Assembly (NCBI GenBank): GCA_019912965.1
Contig: JAIOHM010000011.1
Span: 1 to 42,261 of the forward strand
Direction: 5' to 3'
DNA: 42,261 bases
From: Anaerolineae bacterium
Lineage (GTDB): Bacteria > Chloroflexota > Anaerolineae > Aggregatilineales > Phototrophicaceae
Shown: positions 7,503 through 15,351 of the stretch, piece by piece
Layout of the letters: each line of letters starts with the position of its first letter
How positions within the stretch are numbered: the first letter of the stretch is position 1
Program-made: the position numbers and the translations under genes
The notes under the pieces: model-generated
What the model was told of the DNA's origin: nothing
Database searches by the model: none
The model's input: only the letters and a program-made list of their open reading frames with translations

Positions 7503-7777
7503 TGTATATCGGGCGGGTGAAGGGGTCGGTAGTCAGCACAGTGAAACATTCGCTGTTTGATGGACGGAAGCTGATGATGGTCGCACGTTTGGAACTGGAC
7601 GGGGAAGAATCCAGCACCTATGACATCTGTTTAGACGACGTGCAGGCGGGTGTTGGGGATGTGGTATTGGTACTGGATGAAGGGTCAAGCTGTCGTCAAA
7701 TTATCGGCAAGCGGGGAACCGGGCCAGCGCGGGCGGTGATTATGGGGATTGTGGAACGGGTGACAGTGGATCAGTAA
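7502..7777 (+). CDS. EutN/CcmL-type microcompartment vertex protein
   Basis: This 91-residue protein is a near-standard BMC-P member: M-Y-I-G-R-V-K-G-S-V-V-S-T, L-D-D-V-Q-A-G-V-G-D-V-V-L-V, D-E-G-S-S-C-R-Q and a C-terminal A-V-I-M-G-I-V-E. The ATG at 7502 overlaps the previous stop (TAATG), pointing to translational coupling; a frame extending upstream to 7427 is not needed. A GGG-rich stretch 10 bases upstream may be the ribosome site. Paired vertex genes are usual in shell operons, but here they stand alone after a TIR-HEAT gene. The two products might form a mixed pentamer. Whether they build a shell or have been co-opted is open. Confidence 0.85.
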   Translation: MYIGRVKGSVVSTVKHSLFDGRKLMMVARLELDGEESSTYDICLDDVQAGVGDVVLVLDEGSSCRQIIGKRGTGPARAVIMGIVERVTVDQ

Positions 7778-7782
7778 GCGAT

Positions 7783-8169
7783 CTATAACTTGAGTACCTC
7801 TAGGTAACTTTCGACCTGTTCGTAGGTGTTGAAGGTGCTCAGATTTACTTTGCTCAGGTTTAAGGTGAGCATGAGCATCAGGCGGATTAATTTGTTCTCG
7901 CCTATGATGATGATCCATTTCAGGTATGGGTGGTAGGCAAAGGTCTGTAACGCCCGTACATCCTCGTTGGGGAAAGGTATTGTTCTCGTATTTGTGATGT
8001 CGATGACCAGCGCTATCCGTTCGCTTCCCTGATTCAGAGAATCAATAAGGCTGCGCGAAATCTCGATATAGTCCTGTTGTTTGACCGTGCCCTCTAATTT
8101 CAAATGCAAGACAGAAGGTGGATTCATCCACGAAATCTGATGGGCCATATTATTTACCTTGCTATACAT
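7783..8169 (-). CDS. STAS-like protein of unknown function, last gene of HK operon
   Basis: The product (128 residues from the ATG at 8169) has the alternating pattern of a STAS / SpoIIAA-like fold: V-L-H-L-K-L-E-G-T-V, A-L-V-I-D-I-T-N-T, then W-I-I-I-I-G-E-N-K and a C-terminal helix. There is no serine at the anti-sigma-antagonist phosphorylation site that I can place with confidence. AGGTG lies 6 bases before the ATG at 8169, and AAGG lies 8-9 bases before a second ATG at 8148, so either start is possible. It follows two receiver genes in the same direction, so a role as a partner-switching or readout module is a reasonable guess. Confidence 0.55.
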   Translation of the reverse strand: MYSKVNNMAHQISWMNPPSVLHLKLEGTVKQQDYIEISRSLIDSLNQGSERIALVIDITNTRTIPFPNEDVRALQTFAYHPYLKWIIIIGENKLIRLMLMLTLNLSKVNLSTFNTYEQVESYLEVLKL

Positions 8170-8234
8170 CGTTGTCACCTGACTGGGCAGAAATCCCCCT
8201 TCTGCCCGATACGCGAAATTCTATTGAACGAAAA

Positions 8235-8621
8235 TCAACCTAAAATTGATTCCAGTGCCCTCAAAAAAGAGGTAGTGTCAATCGGTTTTGGGAAATAGGC
8301 GGTGAAGCCAGCGATCAAGGCTTCTTCCCGCAGTTTTGAAGTATGGTAAGCAGTCATGGCGATGCAGGGAGTCTCGGCAGTAGCCGCGTTTCCCCGAATT
8401 TCCGATAACAACGTCCATCCATCTTTATCGGGCAGCGCCAGATCAAGGATGATGGCGTGATAAACGTTGCCGGAATTGAACAAAAATGCTTCGGCTTCCT
8501 GTGCATCACTGGCAACATCAATCGGAATTTTGAGATATTCCAGAATGGTCGCTACAACTTCCTGACCATCGGGATCATCCTCAACGACCAGAAGACGCCA
8601 ATCACTTCTCGCCATGTTCAT
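8235..8621 (-). CDS. stand-alone response regulator receiver (REC) protein
   Basis: This protein of 126-128 residues is a single receiver domain: the acidic pair V-E-D-D near the start, phospho-acceptor aspartate in I-L-D-L-A-L-P (D58 from the second ATG at 8615), threonine in M-T-A-Y and lysine in P-K-P. There is no output domain. AAAGG is only 3 bases from the ATG at 8621 but 9 from the ATG at 8615, so the latter may be the true start. It lies next to the other receiver gene (8629-9051) and behind a histidine kinase lacking its own receiver, so it is probably phosphorylated by that kinase or acts as a phosphorelay sink. Confidence 0.88.
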   Translation of the reverse strand: MNMARSDWRLLVVEDDPDGQEVVATILEYLKIPIDVASDAQEAEAFLFNSGNVYHAIILDLALPDKDGWTLLSEIRGNAATAETPCIAMTAYHTSKLREEALIAGFTAYFPKPIDTTSFLRALESILG

Positions 8622-8628
8622 GTGCCTT

Positions 8629-9051
8629 TCAGATGTTCAAATCCTGTGCCAGTTCGGGGATTTCGACCAGCAGTTTGAGCAAATCGTAGATAAAGGTTTC
8701 CGCATTCAGCGGCTTGGAAAGATAATTGTAAAAGCCGGACGCAATCGCGCGTTCCCGGTCGCCAAGCATGGCATGGGCGGTGAGAGCGATGGCAGGGATA
8801 TGCTTGATGGCTGGGTCTTCCGCCAGAGAGTGAATGAATCCCCAGCCATCCATAACTGGCATAGAAATATCCGAGATAACAAAACGGGGCCGTACCTTCC
8901 GAACCTGTTCCAGTCCTTCCTGACCGTTGCGGGCGGTAAAGGTATTTGCGCCGTATTCATCCAGAATAATCTGGGCGACATCCAGACTGTCTTGTTCGTC
9001 ATCAATGACGACTACATCCCAGCCCAGAAGCAGATTTCGCGTGATCTCCAT
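8629..9051 (-). CDS. stand-alone response regulator receiver (REC) protein
   Basis: This 140-residue receiver domain has V-I-D-D-E, phospho-acceptor D61 in S-D-I-S-M-P, threonine in L-T-A-H and lysine in S-K-P. No DNA-binding or enzyme domain follows. The ATG at 9051 is preferred because G-rich sequence (GGAGTGGA) lies upstream; a GTG at 9063 would add four residues. The gene begins 19 bases after the histidine kinase stop, which suggests co-transcription and direct pairing. It is related to the second receiver, but the two are clearly diverged. Confidence 0.88.
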   Translation of the reverse strand: MEITRNLLLGWDVVVIDDEQDSLDVAQIILDEYGANTFTARNGQEGLEQVRKVRPRFVISDISMPVMDGWGFIHSLAEDPAIKHIPAIALTAHAMLGDRERAIASGFYNYLSKPLNAETFIYDLLKLLVEIPELAQDLNI

Positions 9052-9070
9052 TATTATTTCCACTCCACAC

Positions 9071-11419
9071 TTATGTCGTTAGTTTTACAGGCAGCGATAC
9101 GGTAAAGCTGCTTCCCTGTCCCAGTTCGCTGGTCAGGGTAATATTCCCACCCATAAAGCGGGTGAGTTTTTGAACAATTGCCAACCCCAATCCTGTACCA
9201 CCATATTTACGTCGGGAGGTTTGGTCAACCTGCCGGAATTCATCAAAGATATATTCGCGGGCATGGGGCGGAATGCCAATGCCTGTATCGGTAACGGTGA
9301 TTGACCAGTTACCGCCACCATTGGCGACATGCAGGCCAATTTTACCCTGTTCGGTAAACTTCATGGCATTTGTGAGTAAATTCAGGACAATTTTTGAGAT
9401 GGCCTCTTCATCCCCATAGATTTTTTCGGGCAGATGCGGATCCAGATTAAGGTCGAAAGCCAGACCTTTTTTCTCGGCCAATGCGCCGATTTGTTCCTGC
9501 CAGCGTTGGGCAAGTGCGGCAGGTGAAAATGGCTGATCGGCGAGTTCGTAGCGCCCGGACTCGATACGCGAAAGGTCGAGGAAGTCATTCACCAGCGCCA
9601 AGAGACGTTTGCTGTTGGCGTTGATCCGATCCAGATAGCGTTCGGTTTTGTCGTTATACTGTGCGCCGCCCATGCCAGTGAGCATGATACTGGTGAAGCC
9701 TTCGATGGCGTTCAAGGGTGTGCGGATTTCATGGGACATGGTAGCGAGAAAATCCGATTTGAGCCGTGAATTTTCTTCGGCAATCCGTTTGGCGGCCTGC
9801 AAATCCCTGATGAGTTTTTCGCGCTCGGCTTCTGCCCGTTTCCGTTCGGTGATGTCGGTCGATAAACCTAACACCTGTCGCACCTCACCATCAACGCTTA
9901 CGATGGGTACTTTGGTGGTCTGGAACCAGCGGGTTTCCCCTTCGGCATTGGTGACCGATTCTTCCGGGATAAACAGCGGCGTTGCCGATTCAATGACTTC
10001 CTGATCGGCTTTCAGGAAGGCTGCGACTTCTGCATTGTTCGGATTAAAATCCGAGTCGCCCTTGCCGATTAATTGTTCCGGCGGTGTGTTATAAATTTCC
10101 GCCAGTTTTTGATTGACCAGCACGAACTTGCCATCGTAATCCTTGACGAAGATCATACTGGGCGTGAAATCGATTACACGGCGGAGAAACATACGCTGCT
10201 GTTCTACATCGGCTTCAAGGCGTTTCAGTTCGGTGATGTCGGTCGAAATCAACATCAAGCCAATAATATTGCCATTTTCCAGAATGGGTTGAACGCGACT
10301 TTTGTACCAGCTTGGGGATTCGCCCGATCCCTGTCCCTGCACTTCGTAGTTGACCAGGGGGCTGCCGTTCAAGGCTTCTTCGAAAGCTGCCTTCGCAACA
10401 GGAATATAATCCGGGTGAATGAAATCCAGGGTATTGAGTCCCATGACTTGTGCGCTGCTGTCCCCACCCATATTGATGTACTGGATGCGGAATTCGCGGT
10501 CGGTGGTGACGATGATATCCGGGTTGTTTTCGACCAGCAGGCGGTATTTTCCTTCGCTCTGGGTTAATGCCTGCGTGCGATGGGCAACCTGTTGTTCAAG
10601 CGTCTGGTTCAATTCCTTCAGTTCGTTCTGGCGCTGACGAACAGCTTCGGTCATGGTATTGAAAGCGTCAGCCAGCGTCCCGATTTCATCCTTCGTATTG
10701 ACGACTGCACGCTGCGAATAATCGCCAGCAGTCATTTGTTGGGCTGTATGGGTGAGCAGGCGAATCGGCCTGGTGATAGCGTTCGAGAAAAATAAGGCAA
10801 TGGTAATGGCGACGACCATCGAAATTACACGGAGGATAATGATGGTCGATGTGCTGGTAGCGATTTCGTCGTCAATACCGACCATTTCTGTAGTGAGTTC
10901 ATCGCTTTTTCTGGAAAAGGCCTGATTGAGAGCTTCGACGAAGGTATCTTCGGTGGCAACCAGTACCTCACGGACTTCATTCAGTTCCTCAATCGACGCA
11001 TTTTGCTGAATGGCCGTCAGCAGTTGTGTCCCCTCTTCGTTCAAGCTGTCCACAGCGGTTTGCAGCGCCGCAGTCAGTTCAGCCTGGCCGGGTGCATTAA
11101 CATCCACCAACTGGAGATAGCGGCTTAAGCCCTCATTCAGGTGTTCAGCAGCTTCTGCTAATTCTTCGGCTTCTGCGTCCAGTTCTTCCTGATCAGCATT
11201 AATGGCATAGACAAAGGCCAGTTCGTTGGCGACCCGCAGCAGGGTTTCACCATCGATGCGCATTTGCTGGATGGTCTGGTTAGCGGGCAGGGTGACATCC
11301 CGCAGTTTTTCAAAGGATGCGTCAATCGCGCTTGAGGCGTTAAGGTTAATGATGCCTACAATTCCGACCAGAGCGGCTACAAAGAGGTAGCCAACCAGAA
11401 GTTTTACCCGTAAGTTCAT
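9071..11419 (-). CDS. membrane sensor histidine kinase, HAMP-PAS-PAS
   Basis: This 782-residue kinase has a transmembrane helix at about 7-26, an extracytoplasmic helical sensor (27-188) rich in E and A, a second membrane helix near 190-212, a HAMP domain (I-T-R-P-I-R-L-L) to about 265, a coiled linker, PAS 1 (about 290-400), PAS 2 (about 410-530), HisKA with the phospho-acceptor H563 in S-H-E-I-R-T-P-L-N, and HATPase_c with the N box (N-L-L-T-N-A), D-T-G-I-G-I and G-G-T-G-L-G-L boxes. The ATG at 11419 is chosen because GGAAAG lies 7 bases upstream. It heads a minus-strand operon with two receivers and a STAS-like protein. The sensed signal is unknown. Confidence 0.93.
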   Translation of the reverse strand: MNLRVKLLVGYLFVAALVGIVGIINLNASSAIDASFEKLRDVTLPANQTIQQMRIDGETLLRVANELAFVYAINADQEELDAEAEELAEAAEHLNEGLSRYLQLVDVNAPGQAELTAALQTAVDSLNEEGTQLLTAIQQNASIEELNEVREVLVATEDTFVEALNQAFSRKSDELTTEMVGIDDEIATSTSTIIILRVISMVVAITIALFFSNAITRPIRLLTHTAQQMTAGDYSQRAVVNTKDEIGTLADAFNTMTEAVRQRQNELKELNQTLEQQVAHRTQALTQSEGKYRLLVENNPDIIVTTDREFRIQYINMGGDSSAQVMGLNTLDFIHPDYIPVAKAAFEEALNGSPLVNYEVQGQGSGESPSWYKSRVQPILENGNIIGLMLISTDITELKRLEADVEQQRMFLRRVIDFTPSMIFVKDYDGKFVLVNQKLAEIYNTPPEQLIGKGDSDFNPNNAEVAAFLKADQEVIESATPLFIPEESVTNAEGETRWFQTTKVPIVSVDGEVRQVLGLSTDITERKRAEAEREKLIRDLQAAKRIAEENSRLKSDFLATMSHEIRTPLNAIEGFTSIMLTGMGGAQYNDKTERYLDRINANSKRLLALVNDFLDLSRIESGRYELADQPFSPAALAQRWQEQIGALAEKKGLAFDLNLDPHLPEKIYGDEEAISKIVLNLLTNAMKFTEQGKIGLHVANGGGNWSITVTDTGIGIPPHAREYIFDEFRQVDQTSRRKYGGTGLGLAIVQKLTRFMGGNITLTSELGQGSSFTVSLPVKLTT

Positions 11420-11809
11420 GATCCAACTTTCCACACTCGATTCTTAAATCGAGTGCCCTTAAATGATTTAATCTGCCACAACTATCGATCTGACAAGCCC
11501 ATATGGGGATTCCGATTCGTAAGGCTGGTCATTGCGGCTGATTCCGGGAAGTTCTGAAGCCAAAAGGTGGCGACGAAAAATGCCGGGATTTCTGCAAACT
11601 GTAGTATATTCCCTAATGAAATAATAGACGCAATTCCGAAATTATAATGATTGACATCGTATAATTTTAGCTCAGATATGAATAAAGGTTTACACACATA
11701 ATAGTCTTTGAGCGAAGTAATTTAATATGTGTGTCAAAACTGTAACATTTAAAACGGATAATTCATACCATAGTGCCGACTGGTTGCCCATAACTATCCC
11801 GAAGGATTG

Positions 11810-12148
11810 CTACAGAAGTCTGACCATTTTTCGTAAATTGTGCCGCTTCGCCTTTCCTAATACCTTCCCTGGGAGCAGGCCGAACAATCTGGTCGCCAGA
11901 ACCACCCGGCACAACTTTATCCCGCAACTCATTTCGCTGAGGAGCAGGCTGATATGGGTTTCAGCATCCCGAAATGCCTGCATGTGCAGCATATTTTCGA
12001 GGGCTGTTACTGCGTATCCAGTTTGTGTAAAAAGCGGGTACAACTGTGGTCGGTTTTGTCTGATGGCATCAACGAGCAAGGTGTGTGGCATGAAGGTTTT
12101 CCAGTTAGCGATGTTTTCCAGAATGCGTATCCATTCGCCATCAAACAC
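11810..12148 (-). pseudogene. possible gene remnant or small hypothetical protein
   Basis: An open frame of 112 codons has a protein-like composition (L-E-N-I-A-N-W, H-T-L-L-V-D-A-I-R-Q-N) in an otherwise gene-free stretch. It begins with GTG immediately after a TAA in the same frame, no Shine-Dalgarno site is visible, and I recognise no family. It could be the end of a decayed gene or chance. The overlapping plus-strand frame at 11727-12218 looks less protein-like. Confidence 0.2.
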
Positions 12149-12299
12149 TTACATACCCTACAGATTAATCCTGATTTCATTTATTGAACAGGTAGAGTCA
12201 AGCTATAGTGACATTTAACGAGTATGATTATGACGAATTTCCTACGGGATTTGTGCAATTTAGTGCCCTGAAGGTCGATAAAAATCTCCATTCAAGGCC

Positions 12300-12361
12300 T
12301 ATAATGGTGAGCAAGAGTTGTTCACATCGTTCCCCCTGTTTCGTTTTGCAAATGCATTGCA
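12300..12361 (+). promoter_or_regulatory. -10 box and downstream inverted repeat before the ABM-like gene
   Basis: TATAAT at 12300-12305 lies 75 bases before the start at 12380. Within the leader, TGCAA-N5-TTGCA at 12347-12361 is an inverted repeat that could be an operator. No -35 match is visible. Confidence 0.4.
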
Positions 12362-12379
12362 TAGGTTGGGAGGTGCGGC

Positions 12380-12712
12380 ATGTACGCACAGGTTACGGCT
12401 ATCCAGGTCCCGCTGAACCAGATGGAGCAACTGCGTGACGCAATTGAGACGCACTATTTGCCGGTCGTGCGGGCGCGCCCCGGTTTCCGTGCCGGGTATT
12501 TGCTAGAACAAATTGATGACCCGAACAGTGCCCAGTTGGTGCTGTTCTGGGACGATCAGGCATCGGTAGAGAACTTTAACCGCACTGGATTACTGCAATC
12601 GTCAATCAATTCAATAGCGGCGGAGATGCCGGGGGTTGAGGTGCGGCGTCAAGGGTATGTGGTGAAGGTGGCAGCGCGGGCGACACGCGCGCCAGAAGTG
12701 ATTAGCGGCTAA
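12380..12712 (+). CDS. ABM-like (dimeric alpha-beta barrel) protein
   Basis: This 110-residue protein has the beta-alpha-beta pattern of antibiotic-biosynthesis-monooxygenase-like small proteins: Y-A-Q-V-T-A-I-Q-V, a helix with M-E-Q-L-R-D-A-I-E, A-R-P-G-F-R-A-G-Y-L-L-E and V-L-F-W-D-D-Q-A-S-V-E-N-F. Such proteins are dimers; some are monooxygenases or haem-degrading enzymes, but most have no known substrate. GGGAGGT five bases before the ATG makes the start secure. A terminator at 12755-12790 follows, so it is probably monocistronic. Confidence 0.7.
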   Translation: MYAQVTAIQVPLNQMEQLRDAIETHYLPVVRARPGFRAGYLLEQIDDPNSAQLVLFWDDQASVENFNRTGLLQSSINSIAAEMPGVEVRRQGYVVKVAARATRAPEVISG

Positions 12713-12754
12713 TTCCAAACCGCCATCGCACAGACGTTAAGTTTAAAAGATCAG

Positions 12755-12790
12755 CAGGGCGTGCCGGAACAGGTGCGCCCTGTTTGTTTT
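12755..12790 (+). terminator. Rho-independent terminator after the ABM-like gene
   Basis: CAGGGCG (12755-12761) pairs with CGCCCTG (12776-12782) and is followed by TTTGTTTT. Confidence 0.75.
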
Positions 12791-12798
12791 AAGGTGGT

Positions 12799-12804
12799 TA
12801 TAAT
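12799..12804 (+). promoter_or_regulatory. -10 box TATAAT of the thioredoxin-like gene
   Basis: A consensus TATAAT directly after the terminator predicts a transcript start near 12811. This excludes starts before that point and supports the ATG at 12836. Confidence 0.5.
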
Positions 12805-12835
12805 TGAACCAGCGTTGATGGTAATGAGGGATGAT

Positions 12836-13855
12836 ATGGTACAAGAAACGCTGCTGAAACCGCGAGTAGTCCGTGCGCCGGAATTTGCGCCGGGTGAATG
12901 GCTGAATACGGAACGTCCGTTGACTGTAGCCGGACTGCGTGGGCGGGCGACACTGGTGGATTTTTGGGAGTATAGCTGCATCAATTGTTTGCGAACACTG
13001 CCGTATTTGCGCGAATGGCACAACCGTTATGGAAAGTGGCTGACGATTGTGGGGGTACATACCCCGGAATTCCCGTTCGGACGCGAGAAATCACAAATCG
13101 AAATGGCCGTCCATGAACAGGATATTCGTTATCCGGTGCTGCTGGATAACAATTTTCAGACGTGGGATGCCTTCGCCAATCGTTTTTGGCCTGCGAAGTA
13201 TCTGATCGATCAGGACGGTTACATTCGTTATCAAAGTTATGGCGAGGGCGGTTATGGCGAATTTGAACGGGCAATCCAGACGGTGCTGCGCGACCGCGAA
13301 CCCAATCTTGATCTGCCGCCGATTATGCAGCCGATCCGCGCGGAAGATCGTCCCGGTGCGGTGTGCTACCGTCCAACGCCGGAACTCCATACCGGTTTAG
13401 ATCGCGGGGCGTTGGGCAACCCGGAAGGTTACGCGGGCGGCGCACCGATGTTGTATATCCTGCCGAAAGAACGTCAGCGCGGCGCATTTTATGTGAGTGG
13501 GGCATGGCAGGCGGGCGAACAATTTCTGGCCTATCAGGGACAAACTGAGGCGATTATTCAACTCCCCTATGAAGCGGTGGAGGTGAACGCGGTGTTCAGC
13601 CCACATGCGGAGATGATCGAAAGAATGCTGCACCCGGAGGCGGTCGGAGTCGAAATCTGGCAGGATGACAGGCCGTTGAGTGAAGCGATACGCGGAGCAG
13701 ATATAGCAGCGGATGGGCGAGTGCTGGTAGATCGACCGCGCATGTATAATTTGGTGCGGAATCCGGGCTTCGAGGCGCATGAGCTGACGCTGCGGGTGAA
13801 AACGCGCGGGTTTGCGATGTATGCGTTTTCGTTCACGGGATGTGTCAGGGAATAA
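12836..13855 (+). CDS. thioredoxin-like (TlpA/DipZ C-terminal type) redoxin
   Basis: This 339-residue protein has a redoxin domain at 1-150: L-V-D-F-W-E-Y-S-C-I-N-C-L-R with a C-x-x-C active site, followed by V-G-V-H-T-P-E-F-P-F and Y-P-V-L-L-D-N-N, the form seen in the C-terminal part of DipZ. About 190 further residues form a second domain of beta-rich type with no recognised motif, as in some DipZ-like proteins. There is no signal peptide or membrane helix, so it should be cytoplasmic, unlike DipZ itself, which has a CcdA membrane part. GAGGG lies 5 bases before the ATG at 12836. Upstream in-frame ATGs at 12818 and 12824 are less favoured. Likely role: thiol-disulphide exchange; partner unknown. 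Confidence 0.8.
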   Translation: MVQETLLKPRVVRAPEFAPGEWLNTERPLTVAGLRGRATLVDFWEYSCINCLRTLPYLREWHNRYGKWLTIVGVHTPEFPFGREKSQIEMAVHEQDIRYPVLLDNNFQTWDAFANRFWPAKYLIDQDGYIRYQSYGEGGYGEFERAIQTVLRDREPNLDLPPIMQPIRAEDRPGAVCYRPTPELHTGLDRGALGNPEGYAGGAPMLYILPKERQRGAFYVSGAWQAGEQFLAYQGQTEAIIQLPYEAVEVNAVFSPHAEMIERMLHPEAVGVEIWQDDRPLSEAIRGADIAADGRVLVDRPRMYNLVRNPGFEAHELTLRVKTRGFAMYAFSFTGCVRE

Positions 13856-13888
13856 TTGCTAAGCGGCAGAGCGAAGAAGAGAAAATCA

Positions 13889-13913
13889 GGGGCGAAAGAA
13901 TCGCCCCAGTTTT
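13889..13913. terminator. hairpin between convergent genes
   Basis: GGGGCGA (13889-13895) pairs with TCGCCCC (13901-13907) across a five-base loop, followed by AGTTTT on the plus strand and TGATTTT on the minus strand. It can end both the thioredoxin-like gene and the convergent oxidoreductase gene. Confidence 0.75.
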
Positions 13914-13924
13914 GCTAGATGGGT

Positions 13925-14809
13925 TTAGCTGGTTACGGGTGTGAGGTTTGTGGCGAGAAAATCAGCGACGCTGGTGGGGGCGTGTCCGCTGAGTTCTTGC
14001 ACGGTGTTGGTGACGACATCGAATCTGCCCTGCGCGATGGCGGTATCGAACGAAACCAGTAGTTCAGCGATGGGCTGCGGCAGACCTGCCCCAACCATGC
14101 CCTGTACCAGCACGGCGGGTTCAAGCGGAATGTAGGCAATGCTACGTCCGGTAATTTTCGAGGCGATGGCAGCAAGATCAGCGTGAGATATGGCTGACGG
14201 GCCAGTGATGTCCAGCGTGCGGCGTCCGTTGAAATCGGCAGTCAGCGCACCAGCGGCGGCATAAGCGCAGTCTTCGCGGGTGATATAAGCGATTTTGCCC
14301 TGTCCGGCGGCGGTCATCAACTGCCCTTGCTGGATGGCCTGTCCCACTACTTGAGGCAGCATATCGGTATAGACGCTTTCACGCAGGACTGTCCAATCCA
14401 ATTTGCTGGCGGCAAGGGCTTCTTCTGTGCCGCGATGGTCGCCCGCAATCAGAACCGGGGAATCTGCATCGGGTTTCATCAGCGAGGTATAGACAACCTG
14501 TTTGACGCCTGCCTGTTCAGCGGCTTTCACGGCGTTGACATGCTGTTTCAGGCGGCGACCGGGAACATCCAATGTGTCGGTGCTGATGAGCAGCAGACGA
14601 TCCGCGCCTTTAAAGGCTTCAACCAGTGACGCAGGATCATCAAAATCGGCCTTGCGGACGATGACGCCGCGCGCACTGAAATCGGCTAATTTCTCCGGCG
14701 TGCGGGTGGTGGCGATAATTTGACCAGCATTGGCTTCCAGCAGCAGTTCGACGACGCGGCGACCCAGTTGGCCGGAAGCGCCCGTGACCAGCAGTGTATT
14801 TTGTCCCAT
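13925..14809 (-). CDS. NmrA/QorB-type SDR family NAD(P)H oxidoreductase
   Basis: This 294-residue protein begins with a Rossmann signature (T-G-A-S-G-Q-L-G), has V-V-Y-T-S-L at about residue 105, R-E-S-V-Y-T-D and an [12 protein letters not shown] segment typical of the atypical SDR group containing QorB (YtfG) quinone reductase and NmrA-like proteins. These use NADPH and act on quinones or serve as redox sensors. AAGGAG sits 8 bases before the ATG. It is divergent from an HxlR regulator at 14909, just as the reductase at 1202 is divergent from its own HxlR gene, so induction by electrophiles is likely. Confidence 0.88.
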   Translation of the reverse strand: MGQNTLLVTGASGQLGRRVVELLLEANAGQIIATTRTPEKLADFSARGVIVRKADFDDPASLVEAFKGADRLLLISTDTLDVPGRRLKQHVNAVKAAEQAGVKQVVYTSLMKPDADSPVLIAGDHRGTEEALAASKLDWTVLRESVYTDMLPQVVGQAIQQGQLMTAAGQGKIAYITREDCAYAAAGALTADFNGRRTLDITGPSAISHADLAAIASKITGRSIAYIPLEPAVLVQGMVGAGLPQPIAELLVSFDTAIAQGRFDVVTNTVQELSGHAPTSVADFLATNLTPVTS

Positions 14810-14845
14810 ATTATATCTCCTTCAGTTCAATGGATAACTCATAAT

Positions 14846-14866
14846 AGTCACTATACGCATGTTACT
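14846..14866. promoter_or_regulatory. candidate HxlR operator (inverted repeat)
   Basis: AGTCAC and GTTACT are separated by nine bases and match 5 of 6 positions. The element lies in the divergent region between the oxidoreductase and its HxlR gene and resembles the AGTACC/GATACT repeat at 1100-1117. Confidence 0.4.
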
Positions 14867-14883
14867 GTAAAATGGGAAGCAGG

Positions 14884-14895
14884 CACTTTAAAGTG
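14884..14895. promoter_or_regulatory. perfect 12-bp palindrome CACTTTAAAGTG
   Basis: It lies 13 bases before the HxlR start at 14909, in a place suited to autoregulation. It has the CAC...GTG frame also seen at 1122-1133. Confidence 0.45.
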
Positions 14896-14908
14896 GGGTA
14901 CTTACCTG

Positions 14909-15283
14909 ATGGAAACCATGCTTGTATTTCCCGATCTGTATGCAGAAACCTGTCCTTCGCGCAAAGTCCTTGACCGCATTGGCGATAAATGGACGCCGTT
15001 GATTTTTGGAATGCTGGAAAATGGGCCGAGGCGTTTTTCGGAATTGCAGCGGTCGATTGGCGGCATCTCGCAAAAGATGCTGACGCAAACCTTACGCGGG
15101 ATGGAACGCGACGGGTTAATCCGCCGGACGGTTTACCCGGAAGTGCCGCCGCGCGTGGAATATCAACTGACGCCGCTGGGCGAAACCATGTGCGAACCGA
15201 TTAAAGCCATCTTCAAGTGGACGGAAGATCACTATACTGAAGTGGTGGCAGCACAGATGCAGTACGACAGCCGGGAAGCCTGA
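14909..15283 (+). CDS. HxlR-family winged-helix transcriptional regulator
   Basis: This 124-residue protein shows the HxlR pattern: [15 protein letters not shown] near the N-terminus with the conserved cysteine, [17 protein letters not shown] and [12 protein letters not shown]. The ATG at 14909 gives the usual family length; a second ATG at 14918 is possible, and neither has a strong Shine-Dalgarno site. It is divergent from the QorB/NmrA-type gene and only distantly like the first HxlR gene (751-1095), so the two pairs look like independent modules. It probably represses the oxidoreductase and itself. Confidence 0.88.
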   Translation: METMLVFPDLYAETCPSRKVLDRIGDKWTPLIFGMLENGPRRFSELQRSIGGISQKMLTQTLRGMERDGLIRRTVYPEVPPRVEYQLTPLGETMCEPIKAIFKWTEDHYTEVVAAQMQYDSREA

Positions 15284-15287
15284 CTGG

Positions 15288-15316
15288 TTGCCCTCTGAAG
15301 CCCAACCCGCTACACT
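15288..15316 (+). promoter_or_regulatory. promoter of the TIR-NACHT gene
   Basis: TTGCCC (15288-15293) and TACACT (15311-15316) are 17 bases apart, each 4 of 6 to consensus, placed just after the HxlR stop. The predicted start of transcription is near 15323. Confidence 0.4.
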
Positions 15317-15351
15317 GGTCATAGCGAGTCTTCGCCCACAGGAGACAATCT

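Larger units (their letters stand above)
11420..12379. other. long gap without a confident gene; upstream region of HK operon
   Basis: About 960 bases. The part from 11560 to 11710 is AT-rich, with TATA-type sequences in both orientations; a minus-strand TATACT (11608-11603) could serve the kinase operon but lacks a good -35. An open minus-strand frame at 11810-12148 starts with GTG directly after an in-frame stop and has no recognised domain. A consensus TATAAT at 12300-12305 and an inverted repeat at 12347-12361 belong to the next gene on the plus strand. Confidence 0.5.

Noticed and set aside
11651..11680. TTGACA at 11651 as a plus-strand promoter
   Set aside because: No acceptable -10 at the right distance and no gene follows for 700 bases.
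11727..12218. Plus-strand frame of 163 codons in the 11.4-12.4 kb gap
   Set aside because: Composition is unlike a protein (many C, R, S, scattered) and no ribosome site is present.
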